Shown: piece by piece, positions 14,121 to 21,900 of the stretch
Position numbering within the stretch: the first letter of the stretch is position 1
How the letters are laid out: the number at the start of each line of letters is the position of its first letter
Source of the DNA: a virus
DNA length: 23,244 nt
Reading direction: 5' to 3' (one strand)
IMG/VR virus record: IMGVR_UViG_3300045738_000564
Coordinates: 1-23,244 of that record
Translations under genes and position numbers: made by a program
Notes under the pieces: generated by a model
The model's database searches: none
What the model was told of the DNA's origin: nothing
What the model saw: only the letters and a program-made list of their open reading frames with translations

Positions 14121-14612
14121 ATGCCAGAACTATTAGATCCTTCAGAAATAATGTTCACACCGTTTGAACCGAAAACGAAAAATCGATACATCATGTATAT
14201 TGAGGGAATACCAGCATATCTCATTAAAACTGCTAATAGACCTACAATAGCCTTTGAAACTATTGAACTTGACCACATCAATGTTAAACGATATGTTAAA
14301 GGTAAGGGAGCATGGGAAGAATTAGAAATTACTTTATATGACCCAGTAGTTCCAAGTGGAGCACAGGCAGTTATGGAATGGGTAAGATTAGGACATGAAT
14401 CTGTAACAGGTAGGGATGGTTATACAGATTTTTATAAAAAAGATATAACAATTAATGTTTTAGGACCAGTAGGTGATAAGGTTGAAGAGTGGACCCTTAA
14501 AGGTACTTGGATTACCAACGCAACATTTGGTGATTTAGATTGGGCAAATACTACTGATCCTGTAGATATTACTCTTACATTAAGATACGATTACGCAATT
14601 TTACAATTCTAA
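14121..14612 (+). CDS. gp19: Tail tube protein (gp19-like)
   Basis: A 163-residue protein, the same length as T4 gp19, directly downstream of the sheath as in T4. Recognisable parts are the N-terminal RYIMYIEGIPAYLIKTANRP strand pair, the FETIELDHINVKRYVKGKG loop, WEELEITLYDPVVPSGAQAVMEWVR, and the C-terminal WTLKGTWITNATFGDLDW plus a final beta strand ending LRYDYAILQF. This is the pattern of the T4 tail-tube family, whose subunits stack as hexamers to form the inner tube that carries DNA into the host. It has its own candidate promoter and a TTGGAG ribosome binding site. Identification is secure from sequence pattern, length and order. Confidence 0.95.
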   Translation: MPELLDPSEIMFTPFEPKTKNRYIMYIEGIPAYLIKTANRPTIAFETIELDHINVKRYVKGKGAWEELEITLYDPVVPSGAQAVMEWVRLGHESVTGRDGYTDFYKKDITINVLGPVGDKVEEWTLKGTWITNATFGDLDWANTTDPVDITLTLRYDYAILQF

Positions 14613-14641
14613 TAAAATTTTAATAATAAAAGGAGTTAATT

Positions 14642-14821
14642 ATGGCAATCATAGCAGATAAAGCTTGGTGGAAATCAAAGACAGTATGGACATCAGTAGT
14701 TGCTGGTGTTGTTGGAGTAGCACAAGCAGCAGGTCTTATAGAAACAGTACCTGAAGTTGTTTGGACATTACTCGCAGCATTTGGTTTGTACGGAGTTCGT
14801 GACGCTGTTGGAAAAGCATAA
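14642..14821 (+). CDS. Small holin-like membrane protein
   Basis: A 59-residue protein with a strong AAAGGAG ribosome binding site seven bases before the ATG. It starts with a charged, Trp-rich segment (DKAWWKSKTVW), then a hydrophobic span at about 16-33 (VWTSVVAGVVGVAQAAGL), a short acidic turn (IETVPE) and a second span at about 39-52 (VVWTLLAAFGLYGV). It ends in a basic tail (RDAVGKA). Two short membrane spans with a turn and a GLYGVRDAV end resemble small phage holin-like proteins found in tailed phages, including marine ones. Its position between tube and tail chaperone is odd for a lysis gene, so it might instead be a membrane-associated tail component. No endolysin is seen nearby. A hairpin terminator follows. 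Confidence 0.75.
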   Translation: MAIIADKAWWKSKTVWTSVVAGVVGVAQAAGLIETVPEVVWTLLAAFGLYGVRDAVGKA

Positions 14822-14843
14822 TACAACAGTAAGTAATATTTTA

Positions 14844-14870
14844 AACTGGGGATTTCAATATCCCCAGTTA
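14844..14870 (+). terminator. Probable intrinsic terminator after the holin-like gene
   Basis: A ten-base-pair perfect stem, AACTGGGGAT with ATCCCCAGTT, around a TTCAAT loop, followed by AGTTTTATAATT. The stem is strong but the T run after it is short and interrupted, so termination may be partial. It begins 22 bases after the stop of the 59-residue gene. Confidence 0.7.
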
Positions 14871-14939
14871 GTTTTATAATTGGTTATATTGTATAGGTTA
14901 CTAAAAACTATTCAATAAAAAATACAAAGGAGAAAAAAC

Positions 14940-15710
14940 ATGGCAGAAGAAAAACGCCAATTTCCAACTGAGGTAATAGATTTGCCCTCTAAAGGATATT
15001 TTTATCCAGAAGATAATCCGTTATCAAGTGGTAAAGTGGAAATTAAATATATGACGGCGAGAGAAGAAGATATTTTAACATCTTCCAATTTAATACAAAA
15101 AGGAATTGTGTTAGATAAACTTTTAGAGGCACTTGTTGTTTCTGATATAAATATGGACGATGTTCTTATTGGTGATAAGAATGCAATCATGGTGGCATCA
15201 AGAGTTCTTGCATATGGTAAGGATTATCCAATAACATTTACAGATTCAAGTAGTGGTCGGAAAAGGGATGAAACAGTGGATTTAACTAAACTTGATGATA
15301 AACAAGTAGATTTTAAAAAATTTACTAAAGGTTTTAACGAACATGAATTTGAGTTACCTGTTTCAAAAAGAAAACTTACTTTTAAGTTTTTAGCCCAATC
15401 TGATGAGAAAAAAATATCTTCAGAATTAAAGGCCATGAAGAAATTTACAAAAGAATCTGGTATTGATCCTGAAATTACTACACGATTAAAAGCTTCTATT
15501 TTAGCATTAGATGGGGATCGTGATAGAAATATTATTAATCAATTTGTTGATAATGAATTTTTAGCAGTAGATTCTTTTGCATACAGAACACATCTTACAA
15601 AACTCACTCCCGATGTTGATTTAACTATTATGGTAGAACTTGATGATGGTGAAGTTGAGGAGGTAGCGGTCCCAGTGACTGCCACGTTTTTTTGGCCTTC
15701 GTCCAAGTGA
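14940..15710 (+). CDS. T4-type baseplate/tail assembly chaperone (gp26-like), short form
   Basis: A 256-residue protein with an AAGGAG ribosome binding site. The N terminus (EVIDLPSKGYFYPEDNPLSSGKVE, YMTAREEDILTSSNLIQKG, VLDKLLEALVV) and the middle (VASRVLAYGKDYPITF, ELPVSKRKLTFKFL) fit the T4 baseplate protein family that includes gp26. The C terminus (VPVTATFFWPSSK) has an FFWP end typical of these proteins. It lies between the tail tube and the tape measure, the slot of tail assembly chaperones in most long-tailed phages. Those chaperones are usually made in a short and a frameshifted long form. Here the last codons contain seven T, and a second frame without any start codon overlaps the end. 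A role in coating the tape measure or building the baseplate hub is inferred. Confidence 0.85.
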   Translation: MAEEKRQFPTEVIDLPSKGYFYPEDNPLSSGKVEIKYMTAREEDILTSSNLIQKGIVLDKLLEALVVSDINMDDVLIGDKNAIMVASRVLAYGKDYPITFTDSSSGRKRDETVDLTKLDDKQVDFKKFTKGFNEHEFELPVSKRKLTFKFLAQSDEKKISSELKAMKKFTKESGIDPEITTRLKASILALDGDRDRNIINQFVDNEFLAVDSFAYRTHLTKLTPDVDLTIMVELDDGEVEEVAVPVTATFFWPSSK

Positions 15711-15921
15711 TAAACCAAATATACACAATCAAATATTCATCCTAATATATAATTCAAAGGGTGGATTCACATTCAATGAAGTCTATAATTTACCTATATA
15801 TCTAAGACGGTATTATTTAAAACGACTTAAACAACAATATGATGAAGAAAATGATGCCTATAGAAAGGCATCCAAAACTACATCACGTCCTAATATTAAA
15901 AAATCAAAACAACGCAGATAG
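15679..15921 (+). CDS. Frameshift extension of the tail chaperone (no start codon)
   Basis: This frame is open from 15679 to the TAG at 15919-15921, +1 relative to the chaperone, and contains no ATG, GTG or TTG anywhere. It has a coherent protein character: a hydrophobic strand (IFILIY), GGFTFNEVYNLPIYLRRYYL, then a basic helix (KRLKQQYDEENDAYRKASK) and a basic tail. That pattern resembles short proteins found beside gp26-like genes in other T4-like phages. If ribosomes shift +1 (or -2) on the T run at 15687-15693, 75 residues from GLRPSDK onward are added, giving a product of about 326 residues. This mirrors the G/GT arrangement of other tail chaperones. Alternatives are initiation at a non-standard codon (CTG at 15679) or a base miscount in the T run. 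Confidence 0.65.
   Translation: MPRFFGLRPSDKPNIHNQIFILIYNSKGGFTFNEVYNLPIYLRRYYLKRLKQQYDEENDAYRKASKTTSRPNIKKSKQRR
15687..15693 (+). other. Candidate programmed frameshift site (TTTTTTT)
   Basis: Reading frame 0 gives ACG TTT TTT TGG. A peptidyl-tRNA on the second TTT can slip forward one base and still pair with TTT. The next codon then becomes GGC and translation enters the 75-codon extension. A -2 slip on the same run reaches the same frame with one more Phe. The zero frame stops only five sense codons further on, at 15708. No obvious pseudoknot was identified downstream. Confidence 0.6.
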
Positions 15922-15938
15922 TAATTTTTCTTTAGTTT

Positions 15939-15948
15939 GATATTTATA
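15939..15948 (+). promoter_or_regulatory. GATATTTATA, candidate late promoter
   Basis: A perfect decamer in the 71-base gap after the chaperone extension. It lies 44 bases before the start of the 79-residue gene and upstream of its CGGAG ribosome binding site, and could serve the tape measure and following gene too. Confidence 0.5.
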
Positions 15949-15992
15949 ATTGATAAGTAACATTCAGTTTTATTCATTCGGAGAAAAACAAA

Positions 15993-16232
15993 ATGCCAAG
16001 ATACAAAATTAAAAATGAACAGGTTTTAACTGAGTTTATGGATAAATTTTGGAGAGCCATAGGCAAAAGAAAAGGTAAAAAGTTTGTTAAGGCCCTGTGG
16101 AGAGATCCAGTAATGGTGGGGTTAGTTCGGGATGCTGAAAAAATTGCTGATAAAATTCTTGATAGAGCATTAAAAGATAATGAAAATTGGAAACGTGACT
16201 TTGAAAAAAAGTATCCTGATTACTTTAAATAA
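15993..16232 (+). CDS. Small basic helical protein upstream of tape measure
   Basis: A 79-residue protein with a CGGAGAAAAACAA leader before the ATG. It is strongly basic and apparently all helical: NEQVLTEFMDKFWRAIGKRKGKKFVKALW, then VMVGLVRDAEKIADKILDRALKD and WKRDFEKKYPDYF. There is no membrane segment. It sits between the chaperone pair and the tape measure, with its own candidate promoter, so a tail-assembly, baseplate or nucleic-acid-binding role is possible. I do not recognise the family. Confidence 0.82.
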   Translation: MPRYKIKNEQVLTEFMDKFWRAIGKRKGKKFVKALWRDPVMVGLVRDAEKIADKILDRALKDNENWKRDFEKKYPDYFK

Positions 16233-16262
16233 TTCTGATAATCTAAAAATGGGATAGTATAA

Positions 16263-18977
16263 ATGGCCCAGAAAAAAAATCAAAAAAGAGAGCCTAAAAA
16301 CCGAAAACAAGAACAGTTAGATCGTGAGATTCAACAGACTATTAGGGCAAACGAAAAACATTTCGCCCGCCTTAAAAAGTCTAATGATAAACTAGACAAA
16401 TCACTTAGGAACTGGATAGCCAGTAATGCGAAGTTGTGGGCAGATTTAAGTGCACGGCAACAAGCAGAAATATTGGCTGGAGGAATGGCTGCTGCTGAAG
16501 TTTGGGATGATGTAAGTCAACGGGCAAAAGATTATCAAAATATTCAATCAGATTTACTCCAAGATATGCAGTCTCAGTATAAAAAGAATCATCATGTACT
16601 GGAAGGGATGGATGTGGCTAGGAAGGCCAATCTGGATAGGTATGAAGACCTTGTAAAACAAAATACTCGGACTTCCAGAAAGGGATTGTCAGTTATGGAC
16701 AACATTGTTGATCGCACTAATCAAATAAAAGCCAATGCGTTAATGATAGGAACTACAGAATTTCAAAGTCTTGATTTAACCCGAGATATTGCAAAGGCAA
16801 AGGCTGATGGTACAAAAGAAGATATTAAACAGTTAGATGCCCTACAAAAAGAGCAGGAAATTTATGCACGAATTCATAAACAAATTGATGAAACTGGCAA
16901 ATTATTAGAACAACCATTTACTTGGATAGATAGTATGATAAAAGAAATCCCTATAATTGGAAATTTATTATCAGCTATCATACCATTTGAATCTTGGGGA
17001 AAAGAACTTTCTGATTCATTTAGAGAAGGTGCATCGGAAAAAGCCGCAGATCTTGTTACTGGAAAAACACGAAAAGAGAGAAAGGAAGATAGAGAAGCAG
17101 CAGAAAAGACAAAGAAAGAAACACTAGGTAAAGCAGAAGTAGGAGGGACTGAAGAATGGCAAAAGGAACAACAAGTCGCTACAGAAGATAATACTGAAGA
17201 ATTGACCCAGAATACTGAAGCAATAAAGAGTAATGCTAATGATACAACAGATACTACAGAAGGTGGTAAATCAATATCAGACTTATGGAATTTATTTAGT
17301 AGTCCTCGTACTGCTTATGTTCATGTAACTAATTTTGGTGATATTGAAGCAGGTGATAATACTGAACGACAATATGAAGATGGTACAATACTTGATGCAA
17401 CTGGTAACCCAGTACCTCCAACTGATATATCTAAAACTGTTAAGGGTGCACCACAAGATGCAGCTAAGGAATGTGAATTAGCTGCCCAAAAGGAACAAAA
17501 AAGGGTAGATGAAGAAGAGAATAAAAAAGAAGAAAATAATCAAAAAGATATAGCTGATGAGTGTGAGAGAGAAGCAAAAGAAAATGCCGCAGAGAACGGA
17601 GGTGATGACCCACCAGATAATACAAAACCAGAAGACGAAACAAAACAATTGAGTCTAAAAGAAAAACTTACGCAGAAAATGAAAAAGGCGATGCAAAAAG
17701 TTGGGGAAATATGGAAAAAAATACCAATGGCAGGTAAGATGTTACTGGGTACTCTAGGACTTGCTGCAGCCGTTTTCTATAAAATGTGGAGTACTGCACG
17801 AGATTTGGGTGTTGCGATGAACGAAATGCCCTATGCAGCAATGCTTTTTAAAGACGAAGCAGAAGCTATATTAGAAAGTTTTGGTAGTTTACGAGATGTA
17901 AGTAGTAAAACTCTTTTTACTATGAAAAAGATGGCGGTGATGCACGGAGTTCAAGCCAAAGATATGGCAACGATATTAGCACTACAAACTGCTACTACTT
18001 CTCAAAGTAAAGATATGGGATTAAAGACTCAGGCTAAATGGATTAAGGAAATTAAAAAGGAAGGATTATCAGCAAATAAAGTATTGGCAGATATGGCAGC
18101 AAATGCTGATTTCATGGCCGAACATATGAGAAATGGGGGAGAGAATATTAAAAATGCAGCAAAACATATGGCTAAAATGGGATTGAATTTACAGGTAGCG
18201 GAGTCGGCGGCAAACACATTGTTAGATTGGGAAACTTCAATAGCAGCAGAAATGCAGGCATCAGTAATTCTTGGTCGTTCATTAAATTTTGAAAGAGCAC
18301 GAAGTTTGATGTATAATGATAAAATTGAAGAAGCAATGAAAGAAATTAAAAATCAAGTTGGTGGTGAAGCTGAATTTGCAAAAATGAGTTCTACTCAAAG
18401 AAAGGTATTGGGAGAGACTATTGGAATACAAGGAGAAGCATTAGCAAAATTTATGCAAACTGAAGAACAACAACGAGCGGAATCAGCGAAATCAGAAAAA
18501 GAAGCCGCTGTGTCCAGAGCGAAGAAATGGGCCCTATTTGGTGCAGTAGCACTTGCTGTAATTACCGCCTTAGCCGCTGCATATTTTTCAATGATGTCTT
18601 TAGGAGTGGCAGGTGCCGCGGGAATTGCAACAACTTTGGGTTGGGCCGCAGCCGGTGCCGCGGCAGGTGCAATCGCAGGTGGGGCGATATTTGGTGGTTT
18701 AGGATATGCAACTGCGGCAACAGGTATGGATGAGATGGTAGCCGAACCTACCATGATTTTAGCAGGAGAAGCCGGCCCAGAACACGTAGGAATTACTCCA
18801 ATGAGAGGTGGTGGACCACCTGAATCAGCCGAACCAACAGTAGTAAATGTAGATACTTCAAAGATGGAAGAACAGAATGAAAAAATAATTCAATTATTGG
18901 TATCACGTAAAGATGATGCAATGGAACAAGCAAGAAAACAAAAAGGTGCAACTTTAGACGCTGGTAAACAGAGATAG
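16263..18977 (+). CDS. Tape measure protein
   Basis: A 904-residue protein with the layout of a tape measure. There is a basic, coiled-coil N-terminal region (residues 1-225) and a hydrophobic patch (IPIIGNLLSAII, about 230). A long charged low-complexity stretch at about 265-470 includes two Cys-bearing CE-containing helices. The hydrophobic MAGKMLLGTLGLAAAVFYKMW lies at 489-509. A long helical region follows, then a Gly/Ala-rich membrane-like stretch (756-820). The C terminus near 828 reads AEPTMILAGEAGPEH, a signature end of many tape measures. Its site after the tail chaperone agrees. In the tail this protein extends inside the tube, sets tail length and is ejected with the DNA. It is longer than T4 gp29 (about 590 residues), implying a longer tail. 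The ribosome binding site is weak (GGGATAG). Three bases separate it from the next gene. Confidence 0.9.
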   Translation: MAQKKNQKREPKNRKQEQLDREIQQTIRANEKHFARLKKSNDKLDKSLRNWIASNAKLWADLSARQQAEILAGGMAAAEVWDDVSQRAKDYQNIQSDLLQDMQSQYKKNHHVLEGMDVARKANLDRYEDLVKQNTRTSRKGLSVMDNIVDRTNQIKANALMIGTTEFQSLDLTRDIAKAKADGTKEDIKQLDALQKEQEIYARIHKQIDETGKLLEQPFTWIDSMIKEIPIIGNLLSAIIPFESWGKELSDSFREGASEKAADLVTGKTRKERKEDREAAEKTKKETLGKAEVGGTEEWQKEQQVATEDNTEELTQNTEAIKSNANDTTDTTEGGKSISDLWNLFSSPRTAYVHVTNFGDIEAGDNTERQYEDGTILDATGNPVPPTDISKTVKGAPQDAAKECELAAQKEQKRVDEEENKKEENNQKDIADECEREAKENAAENGGDDPPDNTKPEDETKQLSLKEKLTQKMKKAMQKVGEIWKKIPMAGKMLLGTLGLAAAVFYKMWSTARDLGVAMNEMPYAAMLFKDEAEAILESFGSLRDVSSKTLFTMKKMAVMHGVQAKDMATILALQTATTSQSKDMGLKTQAKWIKEIKKEGLSANKVLADMAANADFMAEHMRNGGENIKNAAKHMAKMGLNLQVAESAANTLLDWETSIAAEMQASVILGRSLNFERARSLMYNDKIEEAMKEIKNQVGGEAEFAKMSSTQRKVLGETIGIQGEALAKFMQTEEQQRAESAKSEKEAAVSRAKKWALFGAVALAVITALAAAYFSMMSLGVAGAAGIATTLGWAAAGAAAGAIAGGAIFGGLGYATAATGMDEMVAEPTMILAGEAGPEHVGITPMRGGGPPESAEPTVVNVDTSKMEEQNEKIIQLLVSRKDDAMEQARKQKGATLDAGKQR

Positions 18978-18980
18978 TAA

Positions 18981-21900
18981 ATGAGTTTAAAAAATCTAAC
19001 AGAAAATTTAAAAAACTTTAAATGGACTAATTATGGTAACGTTGGTAATAATAGTGCACCACCATCAAATGGTGGAAATTTAGAACCACCAGAACCTATA
19101 ACAGACCAAAAGAAAAAACTTGTTTATACTGGACCACCCATTCCTAAATCTACGAGAGAAATTAAAAAAACAATTCCACCTATTAAAGATGTTAATTTAT
19201 CAAAAACTATATCAATTATAGAAAAAGATACAAAAAATCTTATGAATTTAAGTCAAATAAAAGGTCGTCATGGTGGAACTAAAGAGGGTGGATTACCACC
19301 ACACCCTAAAGGACATTCTTTATTAGATGATGGGGCAGGAGAAAATTTAAGTCAAATAAAAGGTCGCCATGGTGGATTTGAAGGTGGAGGACAACCACCA
19401 CATCCCGAAGAACATTCTTTATTAGATGATGGAGCAGGTGTTCCACAACCATCTAATGGTTTAATAACATTAACAAAAGATTTAGTAAATTTTAAATGGA
19501 CTGATTATGACAATGTTGGTGATAATCTTAGTCAAACGGGTGGTCGTCATGGTGGAACTTTACCTGGTGGACAACCACCACATCAACCTGAACATTCTCA
19601 ATTTGATGATGGAGCAGGCACTCCACAATCATTTTATGATGGTCATTCTTCAGTAGTAACAGGACAAAAAACATTTGAAAGACCAAATCCAAAATCATTA
19701 GCAGATATGAAAAGTAAGTTTGGTCCACTTGAAACTCAACCAACTGAAAGAGGTCCTTATGGTGTATCTGATTTTATGGATGGAACTATGCAAGGACAAG
19801 GGTTTATTTCACCAGGTGGACCACCACTTGGGTTCACAGTTGATATGGGAGTATCTGAATATGCTATCGGTGATCCACTTAATTATGCATTAACTCCATT
19901 ATCTCATACTATTGCAGCAGTAAATTCTGGTGGACCACATGGTAGTGTTCCAGTACAGACACTTAATATTTCACCAGTAGCACCAAACGCATGGGCAGAA
20001 GATTTTATGACTACTCCGTTAGCAAATTATGTAAGTCAATATTCAGAACCAGTTGATTCATTAACACATGAAGTTACTATGATTACATTAACAGGACCAA
20101 CAGCTCCAGATAGTTATCAAACAGAATTAAATGTAATTCCAAAAATAGATGGAGCACACGGAAGTGATTTTATGACTTTACCAATATCTGGATATCCTGG
20201 ATTATATGTTGGATCTCAAGGTGATATTGTTCCAATAATTCCATCAGTACTTGGACTTGGAGAATCAGATAGTATTGCGGCAACTTGGCCAGATAAGATA
20301 TTCCATCAATTAGGAAATTTACAGGATCCAAAATATTATAGAGTGTACGATCACCATTTTCTACCAACTATTGAGAATTTTAATCATATATCTTTATTAA
20401 CGGATTTATTTGAAAATGAATCTACTTCAGTTGCCGCTGAAAAATGGAAAGATGGTTCTGTACATATAGGTACACAAGATTGGGCAGCACCAGTAGGTGG
20501 TGGTGTTACATCATGGGCAAATTTAATGCCAATAACACCAAGATATTCAATGTTTAGGGATGCACAAGGTAATTATCAAGTTCCGACTTTATTTCCACAT
20601 GAATGGACAAATCAGCCAACATTTAATGTTTTAGGGGGATATCCAGAGAGTACTTATGGAGGGGGATATACTATTAATTCTCAATTTGGATTTAGTTGGA
20701 ATGATCTTGCAGGTTGGTTTATGGAGACTATTGATGATTCAGGCCAAGGCGATGCTACTAATTATTCTTCTGCTCACGGAGCTTATTCTTTTGAAATTGG
20801 ACCCGAATCTACTGATTTATACGAAAGTATGCCCAAATATCATCTTGATACTCCATTAACAATAAAATGGCATCTTATTGATAAGGAATCTGAAGAATGG
20901 CCATATAAACAATTTGGTTTTAGTAATTCTCCTGAAGATTCGTTTAATGAAGGTTCTTTAGGCATAACAACATCAACTGGAGCCCTTGTATATGCCACTC
21001 AACCATTTATTAGAAGGCAGGCTGGTCAAGGATATCTTGATGGTCGGGGTACAGGAGTAGTTGGAGCAGATCATTTAGCTACAGTAATTGCCAGAATAGA
21101 AGAAGATACTACACGTATCAATGCTTGGTTAAATACACCTGCTGGAAAAAATTGGCATAACAATCAATATACTTTACAAAATTTAAATCCACGACCAGAA
21201 ACGAGAACTTATAATCCTGGAAGTTTACTTATTTCGTTAGTTCCACATCTTCATGGACAGAGACATTTATCAGGATTTTTCGGTATATTTGGACCAGGTA
21301 AATATGGTGATTTGGGAACAGATAAAGATTATCATGAAGATGATGATGATGCTCCAATTTGGGGATATGGTCGTATTGGTAGTGGGGCTGAAAATACTTT
21401 TAAACATAGTAGATTAACAAGGCTAACGAAGCTTCGTATAAACTTAGACCCAGAAGGACCTTCCGCTTTGAGTATAGCTTATGATGAAGCTTCAACGGCC
21501 GGGGTTGAAGGAGAGGGGTCTCTTACATGGGATTTAATTAGAGAAACAGCTCTTGTAATAGAAGATTGGTCATCTACTAATCTCGGACGAACACCAAAAA
21601 CTCCCAGTCATGATGTAAAAAGTCAATTGGGTGCTTATGGAGAAACTAGGATTTATACCACTTTAGCTGGTAGGCAGCGGGGTTTCCCCAAATCTCAATG
21701 GTGGTTACAGGCAAGTCATAGTCCTACAAGAACAGAACCAAAGAAATCCTTTTTTGTTAGCTCTTATGCAGGGTTATTTTGGGCCCAGTCATATGGTAAT
21801 TTAGGGAATGAATATTCGAATTTGGTTAATAGGAAGTGGGCATATTTAGATCCTAATTCTTATGACAAGTTATCTGTAGAACAAAGGACATATGGAGTTG

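Noticed and set aside
15679-15681. CTG at 15679 as an ordinary start for the second chaperone frame.
   Set aside because: CTG starts are very rare, there is no suitable ribosome binding site, and the overlap with the T run favours frameshifting.
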